Assembly (NCBI GenBank): GCA_019614645.1
Contig: JABWDB010000008.1
Location: 8,060,001-8,124,000 of the forward strand
Reading direction: 5' to 3'
Length of the DNA: 64,000 bases
Source of the DNA: Stratiolaelaps scimitus
Lineage: Eukaryota; Arthropoda; Arachnida; Mesostigmata; Laelapidae
Position numbers and translations under genes: made by a program. Of the stretch, positions 49,390-61,199 are shown piece by piece (position 1 is the first letter of the stretch; every line of letters begins with the position of its first letter). The notes below the pieces were generated by a model. The model was given only the letters and a program-made list of their open reading frames with translations, was not told the DNA's origin and searched no databases.

Positions 49390-50815
49390 GTGGTGAAGCA
49401 TATAGGAGAGTTCGCCAGTGAACCTCAGGTACCTAGCTAAGGCGAATTTCGATGCAGCTGAAGAACATTATAAAATAGCTGTTGGAAAACACTTCCATAG
49501 GTAAACGGTCAAATTGTTTAAAGGTCACCTCTTGGCCATTTCCAATATGCGTTTGGATGCTCCTCGTTGAATACTGACAAGCTTCCAGGACTCACAGATG
49601 CCATTTTGGATCTTAGCAACAAACTACTATCGGGCAATCCTCTCAGCTACAGAGTCCTCTCCGTCCATGGCAGAAATAGGGTGGCTTGCCTTTGTCAGCC
49701 TCCTGATCTCGACAAAATGCAAAATTGAGAAGGCAGTCAAAAATGCACTCCCGCTTATGTCACCGGCAATATCCCTTTTTGGCGGCTGAATTCATGATGA
49801 GATCTCGCTATCAAACGAACAAAACGTACACAGTGGACCTGTAGGTGAAACGAACGCGCCTTCGAGTCACATATGACATTTGGCCAGCATCAGAGGGCAA
49901 ATCTTGGACGTGGCTCAGATATTCGGACAACTACAGGAGAAGGGCTGGACGCCCTTCAACCGTAAACGAAAACTCTTTAGATGACAAATTGACAAAGGAA
50001 GCGTTTTGCTCAAGCCACCGGAACGTATTGAACAACGAAGAGGGCTTATAATCCGGGACATGTAGCATTGCTTCGATCTGTGAAGACCTGCAGCACGACA
50101 TGCGAAGAGACGGGGCTCATTCCAGAGCAATTATAGTGTTGACCAGCAATAGGGATTATTCATCGCCTTTCTCCTTGTTTTTTTTTGACTTACCCGGCCG
50201 GTCGGTCATGTTTGGTCATGATGTTACCGTGTAGTAAATCGGATCTGACCTTAGCGAGGTAGAGCGAGTCTAGTTCGTGGCCTAGTAGGCACTGAGAGGG
50301 TGATCTGGCACGTACCAATGTCGGCAATAACCGAGATAGTCAAATCGAATGACGTTCAGGACGGGCCAAGTCTCTTGTATGGACTGCTTCGAAAGAGTGC
50401 ATTAAGAGTAAGACTCCATTTTATGCTATGTTTTGTTAGTCAAACCAGAGAGATACTACAATACATATATATATATAATGTAATGTTAAAAATGTCTTAT
50501 GTGAACCTAGTTAACATATTACATTACTGCTATTTTACTTTCGTTCCCTTCATGGACCCTATTCTGGTGACTAATATTTTCAACAGGGTTCAACATATTG
50601 TACACCGTCTAATTTGACATTCAAGTGTCTCAAGATTCTTCTTTTTCGAGCGCTACAACTCTTTGATCTACCAAATAATATATGAACACAAAAGAGATTA
50701 TAGTTAGTAGCACAATGTATCGGAATAATTGGCATATCCCATGCCGATGATTCCGACCGCTGACGTAAAAATCAGGCTATTCCGTTCTGAATTCTGTTGT
50801 ATATTACACTCAGTT
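49390..50815. other. Non-coding stretch, nothing recognised
   Basis: A short (TA)n lies near 50,465-50,478. No further transposase blocks were found upstream of the mariner remnant. Confidence 0.4.
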
Positions 50816-50817
50816 AT

Positions 50818-51120
50818 TGCGTACTCTCCATACTCTGTTTTTGATCGCATGTCAACCTCGGTCGCCCTGGCACGGTTCATCTCCTTGAACAATAACCCAT
50901 GAGCGTCTGCGTGAATGCTGACCCGGAGTGTCTCAAGTGTGCGCGTTTCACGACCTCCGAGGCGCCTGACGTCTTTCGTTTGCTGCACCGTGAACGGCAC
51001 AGCATCAGCAGGGGCCATTGAGGCATCCGTGGCGTCAACCTCATCGGGGAGAGCCTCTTCGGCTATTCGAACCCTCGCTTTCTTGAGCGGCCCGTCACTC
51101 GTTAGATCCTCTGGGGGCAT
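50818..51120 (-). CDS. Candidate first exon, unknown nuclear-type protein
   Basis: On the minus strand, ATG at 51,118-51,120 opens MPPEDLTSDGPLKKARVRIA, with a basic patch that could be a nuclear signal. An acidic, alanine-rich part follows, then DVRRLGGRETRTLETLRVSI and GLLFKEMNRARATEVDMRSK. GC-rich third positions and the (GT)-rich upstream leader favour a real 5' exon. The frame runs on to about 50,704 but loses protein-like character after about residue 110, where I would expect a splice donor. None is clean; ACCGAG|GTTGAC near 50,855 is possible. Family not recognised. Confidence 0.3.
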
Positions 51121-51214
51121 CGCCCGCCCGGCACTCAAGCGCAGCACACCCACACAGGCCCACATACACGAAGGAAGGGGACGCACACGCACACAGCGTG
51201 GACAACTCACAAGG

Positions 51215-53085
51215 AACGTATTACATATAGGTTGGCTTCAGGGCTGTACGTATATATCGTAAAAGTCCTAGATTATATGCCTAGATTATCAATGACGCCC
51301 GATGGCTCGGCACTAGACGTATAACCTAGAGTTCAGTGATAATTATACATTAATCCAAACATCACACACTAATGAGTCATGTGTGATATTCGAGGTCGAA
51401 GGTTGCCAAGTCGAAGCACAATTGATTCCTGATTCAGTTCAGCAAAGTATATGTATGCTATACAAGAGGTTTTTTTTTCTATTTTGTATGCCCATTTTCT
51501 TATGCTATGAACCAGCCTAAATGGATCTCGTTTGGCGCCTGCGGGTTCTTACCTACCCGTCTGACTCGTTCATGTGGCCCGAGTTAGATTGACATTAATT
51601 TGCTTTGACGCCAACCTACGAGCCGGGTCCCGATAGAGGGCTTTTAGACCGAGGAGCGAAGCAATGGGAATTGGCGAACATGACACCTACTCAACATAGG
51701 TCTGCCCCAACAGACGGCACGACGTAAGTGTCTGCGCGAAAAGTGTGCATCCCTGATCTAGGATCTCGCCGCTCGTCAAGTGTGAAAGACTATAGCCGAC
51801 TAAAGTGTACGCCCGGAGTACAGTGGTTGATTTTGACAAAGTGGAGGGCGGTTCACACAATCGTTACCGTAATGATTGCTATTGGCGGTTGGCCACTTTA
51901 ACTAGCCTTCGGAAGTAAAATAAAGTCGAATTAATCATTCCAGAATTGTCAACAATCGTGAGTAGCAAAAAGCTAACTTCTGTAGGTATTCCATGTCAAC
52001 GAGCCCCTATGGCATACTTTAATTACGAGTTAGAGGGCCAATGTAATGTATGACCGCTCTGGGTCTATAACTAGTTCCGAGTTCAGTCAGGCATAATTAG
52101 TGCCTGTTAACAGGCTCAATGAGATGTTCGTGTGAGAATGTACGCAGGCTCAATGAGAGCCTGCGAAAAGAAAAACAACTTTGAGTCCTAGGTGTCGAAT
52201 ACTCGGGCTCCGTATTACGCAGGAGCACACGATATTTTGCCGTTGACAAATATAACGGACGACTAACTAATGTCTCATCCACTACTTGTCTACATGTTCG
52301 CATATTTAGCTGCTACTTCTTCGAAGAAGCATTACACTAAACTTGAATAATAATTGCATAATGAACGCACAGGCGTACACGATCTAATATTGACCGCCCT
52401 ACGTTTATACATGGACAACGTAATTAGGAACCTATACAATCACAACAAGCATGACTCGCCGATCAAGTTCAGCAAAAAAGAAATACTGTCCTCACTACAC
52501 ACACTATTATCGTAGGTCTGTTGCAAATATTGTTTTCACCATATATATATGGCTTGTGCATTAACCACCAAGCAGATAGTCGTCCAACGCAGACTAGGTA
52601 GTTCTCACCTATATCTCCTCAGCTCGTGAAATCGAAACTATTCACTTAAAGATTGTACGCGACTAACCCGAGCGCTGACTGCTAACGGTGAGGGCAGGGC
52701 GAAATACGAAAGTTATAAATTCTATTATAATAGCTCGGGTCAAAAACTAGATCAGTTATCTTCCAGTGTGTCATATATATTATATTATATTCGACGGGCC
52801 CCATATGCCGTTGTGTAACATTGTCAGCAACTGTGCACTGCGAATCCACTTAAGCATCTCAAACTGGCATCAAATAACGAACGGGAAAGATTTTTTTTCA
52901 TTGATTTTTTAACCAAACTGCAGTTTTTTTCACAACGCTTAAGTTCTCTATATGTCACGTCGAATGTAACAGCTATTTAATAGGTCGTTCATTACGTGTT
53001 TATAGCGCTTCCAGCGGCTTCCTTCTCGATAAGTGCCACTCAAGGAAAGTGACCCTGAAAACCACATCCCTCTGTTCGCTCCCTC
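51215..53085. other. Non-coding stretch
   Basis: A 14-bp direct repeat CAGGCTCAATGAGA occurs at 52,111 and 52,145, the second copy within a small stem. AT-rich elsewhere. No gene. Confidence 0.45.
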
Positions 53086-53090
53086 CCACC

Positions 53091-53463
53091 TCTCTCTCTC
53101 TCTCTCTCCCTCACAAACTTGTCATTATATAAGGAATAATCCACCCCATCCGCCTGAGCATATTCTGCCCGGACAGCCAGAGTAGCCCTGCCTTTCACGG
53201 GACGTACACAATCTCTCTTCGTCTTTAGCTATCGATAGACTTCACGCGATAGGGAAGCGAGATTGCCGCGCGACTCGTGATTGATGAGGCTGCTTTGTCG
53301 GTGCGCTCGCTTGCGCCGTCTTGTTGCTGCTGACGCTGGCGGCGCCGCCAGCCCATGTACGGTAGCGCAGAGCATCCATGCATCAGCGCGAAACAATGTT
53401 CCGTTACGAGAACGTGTTACGTATAGCAGCGTCCACGAGCGTTATACGGACGAACGTGCATAA
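53091..53463 (+). promoter_or_regulatory. Possible promoter with (CT)n and TATA box
   Basis: A (CT)n tract at 53,091-53,110 is followed by TATATAAGG at 53,126-53,134, a combination used by arthropod promoters (CT/GA tracts bind GAGA-type factors). An ATG at 53,284 opens a 59-codon GC-rich frame beginning MRLLCRCARLRRLVAADAGG. It could be a short first exon or leader sequence; no homology is evident. Confidence 0.3.
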
Positions 53464-53469
53464 TAACAT

Positions 53470-53705
53470 CATCACTCTATAGATGCAACTTCGAAAGGCA
53501 CTCGAGGCATCCACCGAGAGTGTAATTCTAAACACTGCCAATATGACTAAACATTTTGTCACGCGTTCAATAGAACGTGTCGCCGAAGTATGCTCGATGG
53601 CCGGTGGCGATTTAGTATTGTAAATCAGTAGATACAACGTGGGTTATACATCAGACGCGATTTTGATGTAAAATTAGATCCAAATCAAATGGTAAATAAC
53701 ATAAC

Positions 53706-53736
<31 letters not shown>

Positions 53737-54065
53737 AGCGCATACACAATAATAAAACAGATAAACAATAGTTCAATATCGCATCAATTTATTCTAGTAG
53801 CATAGGACGCCCACCTGTGAGCGAATATTAATATAATATTAGATAATACAGGATTCATTAGGTCGAGGACAACATGTTGTATATCAACGTAAAACTGCTC
53901 CAATTTCTGCTGGGAGAAACTTCAAGGATTCGAAACGTCGAGGGTCAATTCCCTCATTCATCCTTTCGTCGTTTGTAAGTGTGTTACATCAGATGTTGCC
54001 CATTGCCAGTCAAATTTCAGAGCGTCTGAAACATGGAGGCGAAGGACGTCCATATCCGACGACAT
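53470..54065. other. Non-coding stretch with (TA)n
   Basis: A (TA)n tract lies at 53,709-53,736. Nothing else recognised before the mariner relic. Confidence 0.5.
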
Positions 54066-54068
54066 TGT

Positions 54069-54478
54069 CTTCTTCTTCTTCAGTATGTTCGTGCTGGAAA
54101 AGGCGCTGCCGAAACGGTTAGAAGCACGGTTAGAAGACGCTGAGCAACTGGAAAATTGAGGACGGCCACGAGAGACCGAAGACGTCGACGAATTATTCAA
54201 TCTCTCGAATGAAAATGCGGCCCAGTCAACTCGGGAGAGTTTGCTGCTCAGCTGGAAGTGGTCCAGTTACCTTTTGTGCGTCATCAACATGAGCAACGAA
54301 TGGCGGAAAGGTAGGAAATTGGATGTCACATGAACCCAGTGAACTGAATGTCAATGGCGCCCGGATTGCCATTTGCTTGCTAAGCAAAGAAGGAAGAATG
54401 TTCTGTACAAGATTCTTGCGGGAGATGAAAAATTGATATTCAACGATAATTTGCAACGGAGCAAAAAGGAGCATTGAG
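54069..54478 (+). mobile_element. mariner transposase relic, frameshifted
   Basis: Plus-strand blocks in mariner order. LLLQYVRAGKGAAETVR (about 54,070) belongs to the first DNA-binding helices. GRPRETEDVDELFN (54,160) is the linker between the two helix-turn-helix halves. FAAQLEVVQLPFVRHQH is the second half. WMSHEPSELNVNG (54,320) is the WVPHEL-type motif before the catalytic core. LAGDEKLIFNDNLQRSKKEH (54,415) is the block with the second catalytic aspartate. At least two frameshifts and stops separate them, and everything after the second aspartate is gone. The DD(34)D catalytic set is therefore incomplete. Confidence 0.75.
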
Positions 54479-54490
54479 ACCGACAATTCA

Positions 54491-54551
54491 TCTATGACTC
54501 TCGCCCATCGCCCATCCACATATTACCTGATCGATGGACGAGAGTCATAGA
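54491..54551. repeat. 20-bp inverted repeat after mariner relic
   Basis: TCTATGACTCTCGCCCATCG at 54,491-54,510 pairs with 54,532-54,551 with one mismatch across a 21-nt spacer. It begins 13 bp after the transposase remnant stops. Confidence 0.75.
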
Positions 54552-54554
54552 AAA

Positions 54555-57500
54555 CGAGGGACACTATATTAATTAAGATTCATTCACTTGTTTAAAAGAT
54601 TACAGACAATTCAAAGCGAATAAAAAAATACAACTTACTCCGTGTTCTATACCTAATCTATAAGTATCACAATACTTCATTCTTACTGGCTCAAGCCACG
54701 CCATATGTACGTCCTTGAAATCAGGACATGTCTAACCGTCGCGTTGACCTCCAGACTTCTATCGCCTGCTAGCATGACAAGACAGCTCTATAGTTCAAAT
54801 CCGAGTTTCAAATTGTCATGGCAATACAAAAATTGGAAATGTTCGTTGTGTCCCTGTTGCTGGAGGAGATTATCTGCTTCGTTGGACCCATCCTACAGCT
54901 TTCGGCCTCGAAGTGGACGGAACAGCCAGACAAGTTATGTTCTCTACCAAGGTGACCGCTTTACGTCAAACAACCCGTTGGGCACGTCAAGTCACCGTTG
55001 TTTGGGTGCATCACGGCGCCCAACCGGGTGCGACATATGCTGGAAGCCCCCCACTCGCGAGGCCAGCCTAGATGTTGACCGTCTTTCATATCACGCTGGG
55101 CTCGGGTAAGTCCATCCGAGCCTGAGGAGAGAGCATTGATGAAACTCAGAGAGAGAGAGACAGCGAGAGACAGAAGTCGAGAGGAGGGCTCCCATGCGTG
55201 GGAAAAGATGTTTCTATTGTTCATATGCTTAATTTATATTAATAATGGTCTCATTGTGGCGAATTTACATTAGCATCTGCGAGTGCAGCATATTTGTGCA
55301 TATTACCAACGCAACAGACGTCGTGGAATGTGGACTCTCGAAAGAGATGTGAACCAACACTGGTATGCGTCTCTGATAGCAATTCGCTTAATTCATTGTC
55401 CAATGAAGCTATTAAACGTCGACCTTTTCACACGTCTGTATGGAGCGTCGATAAAGTATTTCTCACCCTGATTCGTGCACACGATATATATATATACATA
55501 CATATATATATATATATGATGTACAGTATATAGGGTAGAAGTCATGACCCGCAAGAGCGTGTCGCCCAGGAGACATGGATAAAATGGGTTCGAGCTAGAC
55601 ACAACCATTGATAGCGAAGCGGATAGTTGATGAACAATTGATTCGAATATTTTCGGGAAAACGTTTTGTCGTCTGGCTATGCAAATTGATCATCTAAGGA
55701 TCTAGACGCGACGTTCGTTTCCGTAAAGGTTGAAGTATAGCACTAATTATTAACTTTTATATATTCATTTCTATCGATAGACAGCAATAACAATAGAGCA
55801 TAATTAGCAGCACATTATCCCTTCATTTACCACATCTGGCCCCTTTCGTCGCCACCGTTGAAATAGACAAGGCTTTTCGCCTGGCGGCACTTCGCTTGTA
55901 ATGATAGTAATTATCACTGTATGTATATTACCCACAGACTGGTAGACGCCTAAATATCGCCGCCCAGTGCTCTGAAGCTTTAGGCTGCTGGCACGGGTAG
56001 AAAATCTCGGAAAGACCGCATTGGGGGGGTGGGCGATTCTCAGGCGAGAGGACTGAGGCGGTCTTTTCAAGTCTCACCCCTCACAGGTGGCGCAGTCATA
56101 CTGAGCTTGGCATACGGCTTACTGGTTAGTGCGTGCTGAAGTAATGTTCTATATAACGCCGATCATATGATGGAGCTCTGTATTTAAGTATACTTTGCGT
56201 CAGTTCGTAACAACAGAACGGAAAATTTATTATACATTTTTTCGGTCATTTCGTTCGGAATAGTTGTGTGTCCCCGACGATTCCATCTAGGCTAAGCACT
56301 GCGACTTTCGGGATCAACTCGAAGAAGGACACTTCCGTCATTTTGTGCGTAACAGCAAACACCCTTTCCCAGTTGGGACGTGTCCTTGTCTGCCCGCATT
56401 TTACAGATACTACGAGAACTATACGGCCTATTGAATATCTTTGTCACATGCCTTGCCTTTAGTATAGGATAATATCGTCACTTTCTGAAAGTCCTACACA
56501 ACCTTGCACGATGTACGCCACAGTTTCTGATTGGTATACGTGTTGTTTTTTAGTGCAAATGTTATACTTCCACTTCGTCATGCGCTATCGTCGTGCCGCC
56601 CCGAGATCCTACCGTAAGCTGTTATGAAACTCAGCAACCTTCAGGTCTAGACAAGACTAGGAGGAACCACGCGTAAACAGGAACGGTAGGTGGATAGCAG
56701 AGATTCAAATAGATGTGGCTGCCAGCTATTCTGAGGCTCCTCTACATTTCTTCATAGCTAGCTGAGCGGAACGCCGCTTCTGCGACTGAAAGCGAGAACT
56801 GACAACAGAACCTTCCTTGGTGGAACCGACGAACGAGGGGCGTAGGTGGCCTGGTTCAGAGCGCGACGACAGACTGAAACCCCCTGAGCGAGCTACCTGA
56901 AGCGGAAACGAGTCCTTGGTTCGTCGGTTGGTTCAACAAGGGCCACGGCAGCTCGTGCAGCAACGACGTGAGTTCGCGGGCTCACGCCGCCCGAGGTGAA
57001 CGTAGCTATTGTATCTAAAGCAGTCAACCAACCATAATAGGTGCGCAGCGTCGGGCAGCGCTAAGAAGAAGCCGTCTTCATTCGTGCATAAGCCTGCCCC
57101 TCCGATGAAAGAAACAGCAATATCTGTCTCGTATCCCTGCATCCTATAGCCTCACCCGTGCCATGCGATTACACGTATATATTTCGTGTCGGGCCCGACT
57201 CGACACAAAGTCATGCGCAGAGGCGTGTGCGTCGCCATGTACGAATAGTATAACATATGCCAATATCCGTGGGTATCACCTGAAATGGCCAAGCAGCGCC
57301 GACAAACGGAGAAATGAGTTCCGTTTTCGAGGTAGAAGGAAGTGCGATTCGACCGGGATGGTGGAAGCACTCGTTTGCGTAAAACGGCGCGAAACAGGAT
57401 AATTTCTCGGCCGGTAGAGGCGCTACTACTACCACTACTACTACTGATAAAAAGGAAATCCTTTTCCGTATCCAACCCTCAACTCTCATCGTCCTGTGGA

Positions 57501-59730
57501 AGATGCCTCGCTGCACAGCATCGCGTCAAGATTGATTCTGTGAGTGCCCATGGAGAACATTATAATGTTGACTAGTGATCTTATTCATCTCTATTTTCCC
57601 TTTCAGGGCAACTACTACTACAATACTCAATGAATCAGATGAGATTCAGAAGTCGTTGATAGCGAAACTGAATTACGGCTGCGTACGTTCGCCGTACAAC
57701 TCGGCCCTAGGAAATGGGAGGTGTTCACCATCAATGAACCGGCCGGTATCGCCGCAAAGTCTATGATGTGAGATGCCGCATCAGGCATCTCGCATGAAGC
57801 GGGCTCGCATGCAGCAGGGTCACAGGGTAGTAGCCAATCTTGCGGAGCGTGATCGTAACACAGACAAGACACAGATCCATGAACGAGGTTCGTCTGCGTT
57901 ATTTTAGGTGGGATATGAAGTGGAGCGTTAGAGGTCGTTGAAGGACGCCCTGTGTGAGACGCCGTGACGCAGAAATTGAAGTTCGATTGTATACGACGAA
58001 TAATCATCGGCAATACATGCGCGCATTAGAATAGATACGAAGCCACTATATGGTCCAAACTGTAATTGTAAAGTCTGTCTTCCTACAGCGTTCTCTCAAG
58101 GATTCAGGATGGAACGTAGCTGTAGGCTAGGATCCTGGCTATTTCGATTCTAACCTTTCAAGCAGGTAAACAGCGCCGCTTTTACCATTGAATACTGAGA
58201 AGGGTGAGAGACCAGCGGTGACAGCGCCGTGAAGGTGAGTGAGTGAGAGAGAGAGAGAGCGAGGAAGATATGCTAACGTAGACTTCGACGACAGGCTGTT
58301 GGGGACCTCGGTGGGTTGCTTGCCGTGCAGTGGCAACCCGCCGCGTAGGCTCAAGTAGGGCACGCGTGCCTGTTCGACGACTGCTTGGACGTGGCCGTGC
58401 GGATTGTCTTCCGGGTCACGTAGTGCTCTTCACCGAACGACGGTACGAAGGCGCAACGCTACGCTCGGCAGCCATCATTGCTAACGATGCCCTTGTGTGG
58501 CTGGTGCTGCTGCTGCTGCTGCTGCTGCTGCGGCGTGACAACCCTACAAACGAGCTGATTTCACAGATGCCGCTTTTTCAGAGATGCGGCTGCCGACTCC
58601 GGACGAACTGACTGACCCCCCCCCCTCCCCTGTACTGGCGATCATGCGATCACCTTACTCCGAACAAAATTATTACTGACTCTCCTGTAGCAACGGAACA
58701 GTGGAAGAAGTGGTAATTGTAGTGTCCAATTTTGGCGGTACCATTAACTACATACGGGTGTATGCGTGCTCACGGAGCGAATGAGAGGCAGATCAAGAAG
58801 GGATGGGAGAGTTATGATGGCCTGGCTGAAACTTCAGTGTGGTGCTAGAGACCAACCGCATATTGGGACGAAATCAGGCGGTTGAAGACTGACACCAGAA
58901 AGGGGCTCGTTATCGTGACACTGAACGCAACTTTTGCCTGCTACTATTGATTAAAGCTACGGCCAACGCGTAACAATTGCACAAGAAGGGTGGCTAGCAG
59001 GTAGTTAGTCATAATAAATTAGTTGCTGTCCAGTTAGGGAAAATGGGCTGACTGTCATGCGCTAATGAATTACGTATGATTAGTAACTATCCGCTACTGC
59101 TACTGCCAGGAAGATAACGTCCAATTCGAGTGTATTAGTACGTCGAAAACTGACACAGAACAACTCGGTACGCAAGTCACGGTTATTACAATGGAATACC
59201 TTTATTATTATTATTATTATTATATGTCCATCACAATACACTTTACAGTCACAGTACAGATCTCAACGTCAATGTCCGAAGTGTCTACATGGCTGCGAGT
59301 ACACGTATAATATATATGGTACCTTCAGGTACCGTCGATTCGTTATATTCGATCCGGCTAAGATCCGCTATATTCGGACCAGCTAAGATTTTGCCCTTAA
59401 CAGTCTCCACTGAAATAGTCATCTACTCCGGTGTGGTCTGGTTGAAGATCGCGGTTGCCGTCCTGCTGAGCTTCGTCGACAAATCCAACGAGTTCATCGT
59501 GTTATTCCCGCCATCGATAGACATCGATGCTATGGCGCTGTATCGCGCTATGGCGTACAGCTGTTGGGTTGTCTTGAAAGAGTTGTCCTGTCGTTAGTAT
59601 CGTAGAAGGTCCCGCGTTGTTATTAACCGGACCTCCTGGACGAACAACGCCTCCAAGAGAGGTCCGAGCATTGTTGACCTATAAACCTCACCTTGGATTG
59701 TGATTATAGAATAACTCGTATCCACAGAAC
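54555..59730. other. Non-coding stretch with several microsatellites
   Basis: (TA)n at 55,484-55,517, an ACT-rich run at 57,423-57,446, (GA)n near 58,243-58,258, eight CTG units at 58,507-58,530, a C run near 58,616 and (TTA)n at 59,201-59,222. Frames here (for example 58,330-58,611, reading poly-Leu through the CTG run) have no protein-like pattern. No gene supported. Confidence 0.5.
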
Positions 59731-59732
59731 GT

Positions 59733-61193
59733 TTAGCGCTTTCTTCGATCCCGACTCGTATTTTGCCAGTAATGAACGAGCCACCTCGCTGTGATCTCAG
59801 AAATCTCGAATACGATTAGAAATGAAATGCCCACAAACATGTTGACGTACCCACCGACGACGCTCACCATGTTGCTAGTGCTGTAGTGAGGTGATTCGGC
59901 CACCTCATCAATGTTCAGAGTTTCAAAGTAGACCACAAGCTTCGAGCGTTCGACGACATTCGGGATCGATTCGTTGAGCGGTCGATTCAGCGGCAACGAG
60001 CTTCGCCATCTTGACGCGTGAGCTCTTTTCAGATAGACCAGCTCATTACACCGATAAGGGCAAGTACCTCGGTGTTTCTCCTGGCGTGCCCGCCATCGGC
60101 ATCTCTTGGTGACCTCATTGTCGTCGCCACAAATTGAGTCAGTGTCGATCAGCGTACGGAAATCAGGATCCTCTTGAACGGTGCAATTACACCTTCGTAA
60201 AACGTGAAGTGACATGCACAGCTTGACACAGGTGTCGCGCGAGTAGCCCACACGCGTCGGGTCGAGATTTCGTATGTTTAGTCGCAATACAGCGTCAGGC
60301 CATTGATCTGAACAAATTCGCTTGCCGTACGATATGCGCCTGATTCTACCGAGACGAACGGCGATGAAGTTGGTTACGCTATTCATCGCGTACACGCCAT
60401 CCACGTTGACGTCGGGGAACACATCGTGGTCATGAACAAGAACCATGAAGCCAACACTGCTCGTGGCCTTCAGCTTTTCCCGCTGTTCATGTCGAAGGGT
60501 CAGAGACAGACCATCAGTGGGGGATGAAATTTCATGGTATCTCGCAAAAGTACCCGCGAGCGTTTTATTGCACAGTACACAGTGGCACGTTCCGTACCTC
60601 GCGAGCGACACCGCGATCGGGGCGAAATACGAACTGTCACAAGACCGCCTGTTCACCGTACACGATTCGACAATATCTGTACGCCGAAGCGAAGCCTTGA
60701 AAGCGATGTCGATCAAGGCTCGACCACCTCTTCGGTTTCGTGTCTCAACCCAACGCTCAGCAAAGGTCTGCTTGTCGGAGACATTACAGAGCCGTTCCGT
60801 AACAGGCAGATTTTCGGGCGAGCAAAAAATCGAATTTCGCAATCCGTTTACGTCGCAGACAGTCACAGCCGGAAGCATCGTGCCTCCATCATCTGTAGCT
60901 ATCCGTACGTTAACCACTACGTCGGACTGGTTATACCCGCTCACGGTTCGACCGAGAAAGTACACGGTCAGCCCGAACAACACCACATAACACACAGAGT
61001 GATAAAGCAATTGAACTTCGCTGGTGAGACGAAAGATCGCCTCCAGCCCGGTACTGCCGTTAAGTAACAGGAGTCGCGTATAACCCAAAGATGCGTAACG
61101 CATATTTTTTGCATCTGCCGCAACGCCGGCACCAGCAGCAATTTGGGCTAGGACCTTTAGTTTTACCCGGGTCGGCCTTCGGGTCGCTATCAT
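59733..61193 (-). CDS. DEG/ENaC-family sodium channel subunit
   Basis: 486 codons in one exon from an ATG at 61,193. DEG/ENaC proteins form trimeric, usually amiloride-sensitive sodium channels of the plasma membrane, gated by acid, peptides or touch. Seen in order: TM1 about 62-82; LPAVTVCDVN (107-116), the post-TM1 motif usually FPAVTICN; a large extracellular loop with many cysteines; GFMVLVHDHDVFPDV (248-262); YSRDTCVKLC (317-326) and CNC (335-337); CPYRCNELVY (378-387). SVVGGYVNMFVGISFLIVFE (444-463) is the pre-TM2 pore segment, with Gly455-Ile-Ser457 as the GxS filter. TM2 ends near 471. The N-terminal His-Gly gating motif is replaced by Thr48-Gly49. Both ends are short, but the length is normal for an arthropod member. 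No internal stop. I cannot place it in a subfamily. Confidence 0.88.
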   Translation of the reverse strand: MIATRRPTRVKLKVLAQIAAGAGVAADAKNMRYASLGYTRLLLLNGSTGLEAIFRLTSEVQLLYHSVCYVVLFGLTVYFLGRTVSGYNQSDVVVNVRIATDDGGTMLPAVTVCDVNGLRNSIFCSPENLPVTERLCNVSDKQTFAERWVETRNRRGGRALIDIAFKASLRRTDIVESCTVNRRSCDSSYFAPIAVSLARYGTCHCVLCNKTLAGTFARYHEISSPTDGLSLTLRHEQREKLKATSSVGFMVLVHDHDVFPDVNVDGVYAMNSVTNFIAVRLGRIRRISYGKRICSDQWPDAVLRLNIRNLDPTRVGYSRDTCVKLCMSLHVLRRCNCTVQEDPDFRTLIDTDSICGDDNEVTKRCRWRARQEKHRGTCPYRCNELVYLKRAHASRWRSSLPLNRPLNESIPNVVERSKLVVYFETLNIDEVAESPHYSTSNMVSVVGGYVNMFVGISFLIVFEISEITARWLVHYWQNTSRDRRKR

Positions 61194-61199
61194 GCTCGG

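Noticed and set aside
58330..58611. Frame with a leucine run
   Set aside because: The run comes from a CTG microsatellite and the rest is not protein-like.
60445..61067. Plus-strand frames of about 180 codons
   Set aside because: They are antisense shadows of the DEG/ENaC coding sequence.
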